From NCBI GenBank assembly GCA_020853885.1, contig JADYXZ010000020.1, positions 1-64,000 of the forward strand: a stretch of DNA of 64,000 nt, written 5' to 3'. Positions 43,220 to 51,292 of the stretch are shown here, piece by piece. This DNA is from Bradyrhizobiaceae bacterium (GTDB lineage: Bacteria; Pseudomonadota; Alphaproteobacteria; Rhizobiales; Xanthobacteraceae). A program made the translations under genes and the position numbers. Within the stretch, counting starts at the first letter, position 1. Each line of letters begins with the position of its first letter. Below the pieces are notes generated by a model. The model was not told the origin of the DNA and did no database searches. It was given only the letters and a program-made list of their open reading frames with translations.

Positions 43220-43603
43220 GTGGCACCGACGAAGTCTCGCCCAGTCTCCGCACCCGACAAAGCCGCGGTTCTGACCAAAGCAACGCTGCGAGCGGCGACC
43301 CAGCTGGGCCTGACCAACAAGACGCTCGCGACTGTGATCGGCGTGTCGGAGGCTACCGTCTCCCGCATGCGGAGCGGCGAATACACACTCCAGCGGGGAC
43401 AGAAGCCGTTCGAACTCGCGGTCCTGTTCGTGCGTCTTTATCGATCCCTCGATGCCATCGTTGGGGGCGACGATGCGGTTGCCGGCTCGTGGCTCAAGAA
43501 CCGCAACACCGCGCTGCGCGGTGAACCGCTCACGCTTATTCAAACCGTGCCCGGGCTGATGAATGTCATCCAGTACGTGGACGCTCGACGCGCTGCCGTC
43601 TGA
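43220..43603 (+). CDS. Xre/MbcA/ParS-type antitoxin
   Basis: The 127-residue protein starts at a GTG preceded by ggagga. It has an Xre-like helix-turn-helix (AATQLGLTNKTLATVIGVSE, ATVSRMRSGEYTL) and the C-terminal toxin-binding domain once called DUF2384 (ELAVLFVRLYRSLDAIVGGD, AVAGSWLKNRNTALRGEPL, QTVPGLMNVIQYVDARRA). The family neutralises RES toxins and represses the operon. Its end overlaps the toxin start by 41 bp, a typical coupling. Confidence 0.92.
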   Translation: MAPTKSRPVSAPDKAAVLTKATLRAATQLGLTNKTLATVIGVSEATVSRMRSGEYTLQRGQKPFELAVLFVRLYRSLDAIVGGDDAVAGSWLKNRNTALRGEPLTLIQTVPGLMNVIQYVDARRAAV

Positions 43604-44333
43604 CGCTCGCGATCTCAATGGCACTTGCTGGCGGCTGGTCGAAGCACAACACCATGTCTCGACGCTGAAGCTCGTGGATTCGGTTGACGAGCAGGAATTG
43701 CTCGAAGACCTCATCGAGGCGAGCAAGCCGCCGCTACCGCCCGAATGCCGCGATCTCCACTATCTTCTGTCCACGCCGTTTCGTTATGGAGCGGTGTACC
43801 CTGCCGGCTCGCGCTTCCGGCGCGCAGGAATGACCGAGGGCGTATTCTACGCATCGGAGGTACCGCACACGGCGGTCGCCGAGATGGCCTTCTACCGTCT
43901 CCTCTTCTTCGCCGAATCGCCCGATACGCCTTGGCCCGCCAACCCCGCTGAGTACACCGCATTTTCAGCCGAATACTCCACCAATAAAGCGATCGATCTA
44001 ACCAAAGGAAAATATCGTTCCAACCGGGCACGGTGGATGCATGTAACCGACTACAGCCACTGCCAGGCTTTCGCCGACGCTGCGCGGACGGCCAAGATCG
44101 AAATCATTCGCTACGCATCGGTTCGTGACCCCGCACACGGCATGAACCTCGCCCTCCTATCTTGCCGCGCTTTTGCGCAGATCCAGCCAGTCGATCAGCA
44201 GACATGGCATATTCGCCTCAGTGAGGCTGGCGCCCAGGCCGTCTGTGAAGCCCCGAAGTCCGGCATCACGTTTGACCGCAGAGCCTTCGCGGCCGATCCT
44301 CGTATCGCCAAGCTGCGCTGGATTCGCGCTTAG
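43563..44333 (+). CDS. RES-domain toxin
   Basis: The 256-residue protein is a RES toxin (named for Arg-Glu-Ser). Arg is in TCWRLVEAQH; the Tyr is in LLSTPFRYGAVYPAGSRF; the Glu follows in GVFYASEVPHTAVAEMAF; a Ser/Asn-rich end of the fold is in ASVRDPAHGMNLALLSCRAF. RES toxins such as MbcT and ParT use NAD or ADP-ribosylate, stopping growth. At 256 residues it is longer than the shortest members but within the family. It is the direct partner of the Xre antitoxin upstream. No lesion is visible, so the pair is probably active. Confidence 0.92.
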   Translation: MSSSTWTLDALPSDARDLNGTCWRLVEAQHHVSTLKLVDSVDEQELLEDLIEASKPPLPPECRDLHYLLSTPFRYGAVYPAGSRFRRAGMTEGVFYASEVPHTAVAEMAFYRLLFFAESPDTPWPANPAEYTAFSAEYSTNKAIDLTKGKYRSNRARWMHVTDYSHCQAFADAARTAKIEIIRYASVRDPAHGMNLALLSCRAFAQIQPVDQQTWHIRLSEAGAQAVCEAPKSGITFDRRAFAADPRIAKLRWIRA

Positions 44334-44402
44334 ACGAGGAGCTGGCGCTGAGCCGTACGCGGCTCGATCGGCTCGCCGTTGTCAGCAATACGGGCCACAA
44401 CC

Positions 44403-45092
44403 ATGACGACCTCCCGGATCCTTACGCGTCGAGAACTCTACGGTCTGGTCTGGTCCAAGCCCATGACCAGTGTCGCATCTGAGCTCGGTCTGTCGGACGT
44501 CGGCCTCGCCAAGATTTGCGATCGCCATCGCGTACCCAAGCCGCCGCGCGGATATTGGGCAAAGCTGCAGGCAGGGAAAAAGGTCAAACAGACACCGTTT
44601 ATCGAGGCGGATGATCCGCAAGTCGAACGGATCAAAATCGCGGCAAGTCTAATGCTGTTACCTGAGGCCACGCGAGAGATCGTCCAAAGAGCCAGAGCCG
44701 AACGCAAGGCCGCAAAGGCGGCGCCACGGCCAGATACTGAACTGCCGCCAACGGTCGAGCCGATCCAGGAAGTCCACCATGCAGTCCGGCGGACCGCGCA
44801 GGCTCTGAGAAAGGCCAAGCCGCATGCAAACGGTGCTGTTCGAGCAATTGGCGAGGGTCTCTGCGGCATTGAGGTCTCGACGGCGTCCGTCGAACGCGTA
44901 GTGGCGTTTCTCGATAGCCTAGCCCGCAAACTCGAAGATAAGCGAGCCCCGCTACGCGCTGCCGCTCGTCATAGCGCTCAGGCAAACCTTGATCGAAGTT
45001 GCCAACACGCGTCAGGCACGGGACGGTCAAGCAACGAAGATGGAGTTGATCTATCAGTATCTGACAGGCCCGCGTTTCAAACATCGCGTTGA
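44403..45092 (+). CDS. Hypothetical helix-turn-helix-like protein, C-terminally truncated by fusion
   Basis: The start at 44403 opens MTTSRILTRRELYGLVWSKP, followed by a helix-turn-helix-like MTSVASELGLSDVGLAKICD and a conserved VPKPPRGYWAKLQAGKKV. This family is common in proteobacterial islands, without known function, and is normally much longer. After about residue 180 (ASVERVVAFLDSLARKLED) the sequence stops behaving like the family. The last about 45 residues are an out-of-frame reading of a DUF2130 gene end. A decayed relative lies at 41040-41240. I take it as a truncated gene, perhaps still translated. Confidence 0.6.
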   Translation: MTTSRILTRRELYGLVWSKPMTSVASELGLSDVGLAKICDRHRVPKPPRGYWAKLQAGKKVKQTPFIEADDPQVERIKIAASLMLLPEATREIVQRARAERKAAKAAPRPDTELPPTVEPIQEVHHAVRRTAQALRKAKPHANGAVRAIGEGLCGIEVSTASVERVVAFLDSLARKLEDKRAPLRAAARHSAQANLDRSCQHASGTGRSSNEDGVDLSVSDRPAFQTSR

Positions 45093-45315
45093 GGCCATCG
45101 TTGAGAAATTTTCGGATATGCGCGCCGATCTGGAGCGAGAGCGGAGAACGATGATGCGACTCTGGGCAAAACGCGAGGCGCAAATTAACGGCGTCATTGA
45201 TTCGACGGTCGGGATGTATGGCGATCTGCAAGGCATCGCCGGGCGCGCCCTGCAAGAGATTGAAGGATTAGACGTTCCGTTGCTTGAAAAAGGAGATCAG
45301 GAGGATGACTTCTGA
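44946..45315 (+). pseudogene. DUF2130 protein, C-terminal fragment
   Basis: The frame reads RYALPLVIALRQTLIEVANT, KMELIYQYLTGPRFKHRVEA, IVEKFSDMRADLERERRTMM, RLWAKREAQINGVIDSTVG and ALQEIEGLDVPLLE, the well-conserved end of DUF2130 proteins. The N-terminal two thirds (coiled coil and nuclease-like part) are absent; upstream is the unrelated gene at 44403 in another frame. An internal ATG (MELIYQYL) could start a short product. Its end overlaps the start of the AAA ATPase gene by 11 bp, so ribosomes ending here could start there. Confidence 0.75.
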
Positions 45316-47890
45316 TTCGCCACAGGGAACCATATGGGACGCCCTGAATAGCTGGGGTCAAGCGCTGCCCGGTTGGCAGCGCTTTGTCGTTTCCTATGCG
45401 GTGCGTGATGGGGCGCTCTCTGCCGAACGTATCGGCGATGCCTACGCCCATTTCTTGCGAAACGCTGGTCTCGACGACGGAACGGGCGAACTTCCCGCGA
45501 TACCCGAGTCAGTGACGGGCAGAGCCGATCAAAGCGGATCGGGCCCGCTCTCTCTAGTCGCCCTCAAGAATCTCAAGGACGTTAACGCGATTCCAGCCGA
45601 TTCCGCACTGACCTTCGGCCCTGGGATCACGATTGTCTACGGACACAACGGCACAGGGAAGAGCGGGTTCGCCCGGGTTCTGTCCGTTGCCTGCTTCAGC
45701 CGCGAAAAGCCGCGAATCTTTCCCAACGTCTATGAGGCTGAAAGCGGCTCCGGAGAACCCGGCGCCGACATCGTCATCCGGCAGGGCAACAAGGTCGAAG
45801 AAACGATAGCCATCGCTCAGGATACAGAGAACCCTACCCTGAAGCGGGTGAGCGTATTTGACTCATCAATCGCACGCATTCACCTGTCCCAGGAAACACC
45901 GCTTGGCTTTCAGCCTGCGGGGTTCGATGTTTTCGATGAAATAACGCGCGTTATCGGCGCAATCACAGACCGCCTTGAGGCTGACATCGCTACGCGGTCG
46001 CGCGAAAACAAGTATGGCCAGATTTTTATCGGGGAAAGTGAGATCGCGGCAGCAGTAGCGGGCTTGTCCAGTGAGACGGATATTGCGGCTCTTCGCGCGC
46101 AGACGGCCTTTGGTAAAGCAGAAACTGACCGTCTCGCCTACGTCGATCGGCAGCTGGCAGAACTACGGGCAAAGTCACCTGCCGAGATTCTGAAGGCTCT
46201 GGCGAGCGCAAAGACCGACATTGAGACGGTCCGCCGGAAGATTGCGAGCATCAAGGCAAAACTTGGTGCCAATGCTTGCTCGGAGTTTAAGCGGCAGTTG
46301 GAGGACTTGCGTACCAAGACCGCCGCAGCCGCGACGATAGACCCGAAATCTCTGGGCAATCAGTCGCTACGCGCGACCGGCACGCCCGGATGGGTGAATT
46401 TCATCAAGCAAGGCAGAAATCTCGCTAGGGCAGAGAAAGAGGACTATCCGGCAACGGGTGATCCCTGTCTCTTGTGTCACCGGCCGCTCGACGAACCGTC
46501 CGCCTCCTTAATCCGGCGCTTTTGGGGGTTCCTTGATGATGAAACGCGAACCGCTGCCGAGCGCGCAAATGCGCTACTTAATGAGAGCGTCACAGCTTTG
46601 AATGCACTCGACGTGCCTCTTCTGCCTGATGAGAGCCGGCTGCGCGCAGATTTGAGCAAGGTCGCCCCCGACGTTGTGAAGGTGGGGGATCGGCTCTCGG
46701 CAGCATTTGAAGCGCGCAGGAGCGAGATTGTAAGCGTTCTCGATACAGGCGAGGGAGCGTTGCCACTGCAAGAGATCGACGCGCTGGAGGGCGAGTTCGC
46801 CACTTTCGTTGAAGACATCGAACGGCGGGAAGCGGCACTACGGGAGGGCTCGGTTGATGAAGAGATCAATCGGCTCCAGGCGGAGCATGTGAATCTTCGC
46901 CATCGACAAGTGCTGAACCAGAATATTGATGACATTGCCGCCTATGTCGCCGATCAGAAATGGATCGAAAAAGCGCAATCGCAGCGGCGGTCTTCCTTGA
47001 CCACCCGGTTTGTGACCGACAAGCAGCGGGATCTTTTCAGAAGTCTGATAGAGGGCCGCTACAAGTCTCGCCTTGAAGATGAGTGCAAAGCGCTCGATTG
47101 CGTTCTGCCAATCGAGTTCAAGGCACGGGGAAGCGCCGGTCAGACCCTGCGCGGCATTCGCATCAAGGGCGGCCACGACCCCTCGAATATTCTGAGCGAA
47201 GGCGAGCAGCGCGCCGTGGCACTTGCCGATTTTCTGACAGAGGTGAATCTCAATCCGTCAAGCGCTGGGATTGTCCTCGATGACCCAGTTACTTCAATGG
47301 ATCATCGGCGAAAGCGAAAGATCGCCAGCCGGCTCGCTGGGGAGGCAAAGGCCCGTCAGGTCGTGGTCTTCACTCATGATCTGGTATTTCTTTCTCTGTT
47401 GATGGAAGCGGCCGAAGAGTGCGAGGCCGAGATCAAGACGCATTGGATGACTCGCTCGCACGATGGAAATCCGGGGCTTGTGATCTTGGATGAATGCCCC
47501 GCAAACTCCAACGCATACAAGACTACCCACAGGGCGCGAGAAGCGTTGGCGCGAGCCAAGAAGAGCCAGGGCCAAGACCAAGTCGATAGCATACGCCACG
47601 GTGCGGCGGCGTTGCGCAACACGCTTGAGGAAATCATCATACGTGATCTTTTCAATGGAACCGTGCGCCGTTGGGATGAGCAGGTTCGGCTCGGAAACGT
47701 AAAAGAGATTTCGTGGTCGGACGAAGTAGCCGATGAAATCGACGCACTTCAGAACGACATTTCACGGTTGATCGAGGCGCACTCCACATCGGATGAGTAT
47801 GCCGGCGGCATGCCGGAGTTCGGCGACTTGGAGGGCTTGATTGGTCGTGTTGAGGCAGTGCAGACGAGAGCGAAACAGAGAAGAAAGTAA
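45305..47890 (+). CDS. SMC/RloC-like AAA ATPase with a single CxxC
   Basis: The ATG at 45305 follows ggagatcaggagg. The 861-residue protein has Walker A GHNGTGKSGFAR (residues 113-124), a long helical middle part with a CxxC in GDPCLLCHRPLDEP (Cys388, Cys391), the ABC signature ILSEGEQRAVALADFL (about 629), Walker B GIVLDDPVTSMDH (about 655) and an H-loop VVFTHDLVF (His691). This is the AAA_13/RloC layout, in which two subunits could share zinc through one CxxC each. The C-terminal LRNTLEEIIIRDLFNGTVRR has an RxxxE as in anticodon nucleases, but the third residue is not clear. A DNA-damage or phage-sensing role is likely by family. Confidence 0.8.
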   Translation: MTSDSPQGTIWDALNSWGQALPGWQRFVVSYAVRDGALSAERIGDAYAHFLRNAGLDDGTGELPAIPESVTGRADQSGSGPLSLVALKNLKDVNAIPADSALTFGPGITIVYGHNGTGKSGFARVLSVACFSREKPRIFPNVYEAESGSGEPGADIVIRQGNKVEETIAIAQDTENPTLKRVSVFDSSIARIHLSQETPLGFQPAGFDVFDEITRVIGAITDRLEADIATRSRENKYGQIFIGESEIAAAVAGLSSETDIAALRAQTAFGKAETDRLAYVDRQLAELRAKSPAEILKALASAKTDIETVRRKIASIKAKLGANACSEFKRQLEDLRTKTAAAATIDPKSLGNQSLRATGTPGWVNFIKQGRNLARAEKEDYPATGDPCLLCHRPLDEPSASLIRRFWGFLDDETRTAAERANALLNESVTALNALDVPLLPDESRLRADLSKVAPDVVKVGDRLSAAFEARRSEIVSVLDTGEGALPLQEIDALEGEFATFVEDIERREAALREGSVDEEINRLQAEHVNLRHRQVLNQNIDDIAAYVADQKWIEKAQSQRRSSLTTRFVTDKQRDLFRSLIEGRYKSRLEDECKALDCVLPIEFKARGSAGQTLRGIRIKGGHDPSNILSEGEQRAVALADFLTEVNLNPSSAGIVLDDPVTSMDHRRKRKIASRLAGEAKARQVVVFTHDLVFLSLLMEAAEECEAEIKTHWMTRSHDGNPGLVILDECPANSNAYKTTHRAREALARAKKSQGQDQVDSIRHGAAALRNTLEEIIIRDLFNGTVRRWDEQVRLGNVKEISWSDEVADEIDALQNDISRLIEAHSTSDEYAGGMPEFGDLEGLIGRVEAVQTRAKQRRK

Positions 47891-48433
47891 CGTCGTCCGT
47901 GCGGCGCCCCGCTGCGTTCGGCAGTGGCGACCGCACGTCAGCGAGCGAGCCTTCGTTCGCTGGAGTGCCGGCGCAATCTGGAACGAGGGAAAGGATTCTG
48001 GTTCGCCACCAAAGCAGGGGCAGCACCTTGCTTCTTGAAGCGCACGTCGCCCCCGCTGACGGTGAGGGCGACGGTGGCATCTTACGAAGCAAGCTTAGGC
48101 GGCGATCGGTCTGTAAGGGGTCAACAGCGGTAGGGCCTATCCGACGCCACGTCACGGGCTTGACCCGCATCTGCAAATGTCCCGAAGGGTCAATAGTCGA
48201 CACACGCGGCTCGGCCATCCGAGCGAGATTCAAAACCGGTCGGTCAGAAAGCCGCGATTACTCGCTTTGTAGGTCCGGCGGCAAGTACAGAGCTCCAGAG
48301 AAGAACGCGAATTCGGAGAAACAGCTGCGGCTCCGCCGAGGTGGCCACATGCAGAACCGTCTCCAAAGAAGCCCAAGACGAGCCCCTTGTTTCGCGAGAA
48401 CCGCGCGCTGCAGACGATTGACGATAAGGATGA
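47891..48433. other. Gene-free stretch before tRNA-Ser
   Basis: About 540 bp with no credible protein. A long minus-strand open frame exists but its composition (Ser/Pro/Arg-rich, no motif) marks it as noncoding. The stretch sits between the AAA ATPase and the tRNA-Ser 3' end, where an integrase gene is often found in tRNA-borne islands; none is present. Confidence 0.45.
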
Positions 48434-48523
48434 TGGCGGAGGGAGTGGGATTCGAACCCACGGTACGGTTTCCCGTACACACGCTTTCCAAGCGTGCGCC
48501 TTAAACCACTCGGCCATCCCTCC
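48434..48523 (-). tRNA. tRNA-Ser (anticodon GGA)
   Basis: The minus strand gives a full 90-base class II tRNA including CCA. The acceptor stem is ggaggga / tccctcc, the anticodon stem cacgc / gcgtg with loop ttggaaa (GGA), there is a long variable arm (tgtacgggaaaccgta) and the T-loop gttcgaatc. CCA is encoded. It marks the border between accessory DNA on the left and core chromosome on the right; its 3' end faces the accessory side, the usual orientation for integration at a tRNA gene. Confidence 0.97.
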
Positions 48524-48655
48524 GGCGCGGCGGGACTATAGTCCAGCACCGGCTCCATACAAGTAAATGCGTGGTCCGCCGCGCAAATTCGCGGCCCATT
48601 TCCGCGGCTTGCGCCGTCCCGAGGCGCGGTTTAGGTGAGGAATGGGCCGATTCGC

Positions 48656-48979
48656 ATGTTTCGATTTCTGTTCCGTTTTTCCGGTCTGTGGCTGCTCGCG
48701 GGCGCCTTCGTGGCGCTGGTGATCGACGGCACGCGCTCGATTACAGCCGGGCGGATGATCGTCATGCCGGCTGCCGACGCCTGGCTCGCGCTGCATCCCG
48801 CCAGCATCGAAGCGCTGAAGGCCATGGGCGAGCGCGACCTGCCGGCGTGGCTGTGGAATTTCGCCTCGGCTTACGTGCTCAACGCGCCGCTGTGGGCGGT
48901 GCTTGGCGTTCTCGGTGTTCTCCTTATCCTCATCGGGCGGCCGGGCGCGCGGCTGATCGGCTATTCCTCCCGCGACTGA
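48656..48979 (+). CDS. Small inner-membrane protein of unknown function
   Basis: The 107-residue protein has two clear membrane spans: [18 protein letters not shown] near the start and [20 protein letters not shown] near the end, joined by a periplasmic or cytoplasmic loop with [19 protein letters not shown] chose the ATG at 48656; a GTG at 48635 would add seven residues. Members of this unnamed family occur next to msrA or tRNA genes in Rhizobiales. No catalytic motif is visible. It is the first gene of the core region. Confidence 0.75.
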   Translation: MFRFLFRFSGLWLLAGAFVALVIDGTRSITAGRMIVMPAADAWLALHPASIEALKAMGERDLPAWLWNFASAYVLNAPLWAVLGVLGVLLILIGRPGARLIGYSSRD

Positions 48980-49044
48980 GCCCCATGCGGGAAGGCTGCG
49001 GATCACCTATATTGCCGGCGACGCTTCCGTTGCAGGAGCATCCC

Positions 49045-49701
49045 ATGTTCTCCCTCCGCAAGATGCTGGAAATGCCGACGCCCGATCGCGCGCTGCCCGG
49101 CCGCGCGCAGCCGATCCCGACCGCCGAGAAGCATTTCGTCTCCGGCCGGCCGCTCAAGGGCCCCTATCCGGAAGGAACCGAGAAAGCGCTGTTCGGCGTC
49201 GGCTGCTTCTGGGGCGCGGAGAAGGCGTTCTGGAACCTTCCCGGGGTGTGGGTGACGGCCGTCGGCTACGCGGCGGGACACACGCCAAACCCGACCTACG
49301 AGGAAGTATGCACGGGCGGCACGGGGCACAACGAGGTTGTAGTCGTCGTGTACGATCCGAAGCTGGTGAGCTACCAGCAGCTCCTGAAGACGTTCTTCGA
49401 GGCACACGACCCGACGCAGGGCATGCGGCAGGGCAACGACATCGGCACGCAGTATCGCTCGGGCATTTATGTTTATGACGCCGCGCAGCGCACCGCCGCC
49501 GAGGCGGCGAAGGCAGCCTACGACCAGACGCTGCGCGCCGCGGGCTTCCGTCCGATCACGACGGAGATCCGCGACGCGCCCGCGTTCTACTTCGCCGAGG
49601 ACTATCATCAGCAGTATCTTGCCAGGAACCCGCACGGCTATTGCGGGCTCGGCGGGACCGGCGTCGCCTGCCAGATCGGAACGGGCGTCGCGGCGGAATA
49701 A
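49045..49701 (+). CDS. msrA: Peptide-methionine (S)-S-oxide reductase MsrA
   Basis: The start at 49045 follows aggagca. The 218-residue protein has the catalytic box [20 protein letters not shown] with the nucleophilic Cys, then [40 protein letters not shown] and [14 protein letters not shown], all strongly conserved in MsrA. The resolving Cys residues are in [16 protein letters not shown] near the end. It repairs oxidised methionine in the cytoplasm with thioredoxin. The N-terminal about 45 residues ([20 protein letters not shown]) are the extension usual in alphaproteobacterial MsrA. Confidence 0.96.
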   Translation: MFSLRKMLEMPTPDRALPGRAQPIPTAEKHFVSGRPLKGPYPEGTEKALFGVGCFWGAEKAFWNLPGVWVTAVGYAAGHTPNPTYEEVCTGGTGHNEVVVVVYDPKLVSYQQLLKTFFEAHDPTQGMRQGNDIGTQYRSGIYVYDAAQRTAAEAAKAAYDQTLRAAGFRPITTEIRDAPAFYFAEDYHQQYLARNPHGYCGLGGTGVACQIGTGVAAE

Positions 49702-49732
49702 GAAACACGGGCAAGTCGGGGGCGCCGCGGAC

Positions 49733-50254
49733 ATGATCGAACGCACTATCGAACGGCTGATCTCGCAGAGCCGCTGGCTGATGGCGCCGTTCTATCTCGG
49801 CCTGATCGCCAGCCTTTTCATCCTGCTCTTCACGTTCTTGCGCGAATTCCTGCATTTCGTCGTGCAGATCGCGACCGCGAGCGAGGCAGAGGTCATCCTC
49901 GGCGTGCTTGCGCTCATCGACCTGTCGCTCGCCGCCAACCTCGTGCTGATCGTCGTATTCTCCGGCTACGAGAACTTCGTGTCGAAGATCGACCCGGAAG
50001 GGCACCCCGACTGGCCGGAATGGATGTCGAAGATCGACTTTGCCGGCCTCAAGCAGAAATTGATGGCGTCGATCGTGGCGATCTCCGCCATTCAGGTGCT
50101 CAAGGCGTTCATGAACCTCGACGAGAAGTTCGACGAACGGACGCTGATGTGGCTCGTCGGCATTCACCTCGTTTTCGTCGTGTCCGGGCTGATGCTGGCG
50201 TGGACCGACGCGATCGGCGAGCGCACAAAAACCGAAAAGGAAGGCCATTCATGA
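49733..50254 (+). CDS. UPF0114 (YqhA/TIGR00645) family membrane protein
   Basis: The 173-residue protein has four spans. It opens [20 protein letters not shown] and has [60 protein letters not shown] and the cytoplasmic [20 protein letters not shown]. The GYENFVS box and the order of spans match UPF0114 closely. The family is related to small-ion channels or transporters; no function is proven. The stop overlaps the next start (ATGA). Confidence 0.92.
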   Translation: MIERTIERLISQSRWLMAPFYLGLIASLFILLFTFLREFLHFVVQIATASEAEVILGVLALIDLSLAANLVLIVVFSGYENFVSKIDPEGHPDWPEWMSKIDFAGLKQKLMASIVAISAIQVLKAFMNLDEKFDERTLMWLVGIHLVFVVSGLMLAWTDAIGERTKTEKEGHS

Positions 50255-50595
50255 TCGTCGAACTCGTTCTGTTCAGGAGCCCGCCGGGGATGGACCGCGC
50301 AGCCGTCCTCGAAGACGCCAAGCACACGATCCCGCGCTGGCGTGCGAACAAGGAACTCCTGCGCAAGCACTATCTGCTCGGCGACGACGGCTATGGCGGC
50401 GGGCTTTATATCTGGCCGTCGCGCGAGGCGGCGGAACGGGGACACGACGCTGCGTGGCAGGCGGGCGTGGAAAAGCGCACGGGATCGAAGCCGGTCATCC
50501 GCTATTTCGACCTGCTGATACTTCTCGACAACGAGAAAGGCACGATCACCGAATGGTTGGAGCCGGACAAGCCGGTATTGGTGGCGGCGGAGTAG
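50251..50595 (+). CDS. Small ABM-fold-like protein (putative monooxygenase family)
   Basis: The 114-residue protein starts in the ATGA overlap with the membrane-protein gene. It reads [60 protein letters not shown] and AAWQAGVEKRTGSKPVIRYF. The pattern (strand, helix, Gly-rich turn, FxSxEAAExxH helix) is that of dimeric alpha/beta-barrel YdhR-like proteins. Catalytic function is not evident. Translational coupling suggests it is made with the UPF0114 protein. Confidence 0.75.
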   Translation: MIVELVLFRSPPGMDRAAVLEDAKHTIPRWRANKELLRKHYLLGDDGYGGGLYIWPSREAAERGHDAAWQAGVEKRTGSKPVIRYFDLLILLDNEKGTITEWLEPDKPVLVAAE

Positions 50596-50660
50596 GAATT
50601 CACGAAAGGTGCTACGCAACCGTTTCTTGAGCGGATTGTAGTTTGAGACATCCTCCGCTC

Positions 50661-50732
50661 ATTCCCGCGCAAGCGGGAATCCAGAGCAACAAGCATGTTC
50701 GCCTATGCCCTGGGTCCCCGCTTGCGCGGGGA
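50661..50732. repeat. Pair of REP-like palindromes in opposite orientation
   Basis: Two hairpins lie 34 bp apart: attcccgc-gcaa-gcgggaat (50661-50680) and tccccgc-ttgc-gcgggga (50715-50732). Their cores are inverted copies of one another, like bacterial interspersed mosaic elements. They lie between two convergent genes (50595 end, 50766 end) and may end transcription from both sides. Confidence 0.8.
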
Positions 50733-50765
50733 CGAGCGGATGGGTTTCGATTTCCACCAGCACGC

Positions 50766-51104
50766 CTAGTGTGAGATCATCCAGGGGCGCGCGGTCGGAA
50801 AGCTTTTGGCTCCGTCCCTGCCCTTGCTCACCAGCCGCTTCGACGTGCCCGGCGACTTGCCGGAGCAGCATGAGCAGCCGGCGCCATGCGATTTCGAAGA
50901 CTTCGGCGCGTGGGCGCTCTGCTCGTTCGTTGCGTGGGCGGCGCGGCTATCCGACGACATCAGCGACATGCGCGGCGCGGTGAGCAGGACGCGGGGCGCC
51001 GTCTTCCCGCACTCCGGACACTCGTGCGGCTTGTCGTATTCCGCCATCGGCCGGATCGCGGTGAACGGGCCGCATTCCTTGCAGAGATACTCATAGACGG
51101 GCAT
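50766..51104 (-). CDS. FmdB-family zinc-ribbon protein
   Basis: The start at 51104 follows gaggag. The 112-residue protein opens MPVYEYLCKECGPFTAIRPM, then AEYDKPHECPECGKTAPRVL: four Cys in two CxxC pairs form the zinc ribbon of the FmdB/CxxC_CxxC_SSSS family. A flexible part follows with a second Cys group (HGAGCSCCSGK). Members are regulators or assembly factors of amidases; function here is unknown. A start at 51224 would add 40 Arg-rich residues without support. Confidence 0.88.
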   Translation of the reverse strand: MPVYEYLCKECGPFTAIRPMAEYDKPHECPECGKTAPRVLLTAPRMSLMSSDSRAAHATNEQSAHAPKSSKSHGAGCSCCSGKSPGTSKRLVSKGRDGAKSFPTARPWMISH

Positions 51105-51192
51105 CGGCAGCTCCTCTTGCGGTTTCCCGCCGCGACGCGGCCGGCATTCGCGCCATCCCGCATCGCGGCGGTTCGCCAGGGACTTTTTAGTG

Positions 51193-51241
51193 GAGCATGA
51201 TCTTTTCCGAAAACCGGTTCCCACTTTTCGGGATCATGCTC
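51193..51241. repeat. Dispersed palindromic repeat (gagcatgatc / gatcatgctc)
   Basis: A 49-bp element with perfect 10-base inverted ends (gagcatgatc at 51193-51202, gatcatgctc at 51232-51241) and the core ttccgaaaaccggttcccac. I recognise it as a highly repeated intergenic element of Bradyrhizobium-like and related Hyphomicrobiales genomes. Here it lies right before a phosphotransferase gene that has lost its N-terminal half. Confidence 0.85.
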
Positions 51242-51292
51242 TACTTGTCGGGCGACATCGGGATGTCGATCCCGCCCTTGATGTGCTTCACG

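Noticed and set aside
45305-47890. Definite assignment as an anticodon nuclease (RloC)
   Set aside because: Only the RxxxE part of the catalytic triad is visible and the His spacing does not fit, so I kept the neutral name.
47652-48233. 193-codon minus-strand frame before tRNA-Ser
   Set aside because: Ser/Pro/Arg-rich composition without motifs and partly antisense to the AAA ATPase; treated as noncoding.
48571-49044. Extension of MsrA upstream of 49045
   Set aside because: The longer frame overlaps the small membrane-protein gene on the same strand and does not match MsrA; the ATG at 49045 has its own ribosome site.
50661-50732. CRISPR-like repeats
   Set aside because: Only two hairpins in opposite orientation without regular spacers; this is a REP-type pair. 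No CRISPR array was seen anywhere in the window.
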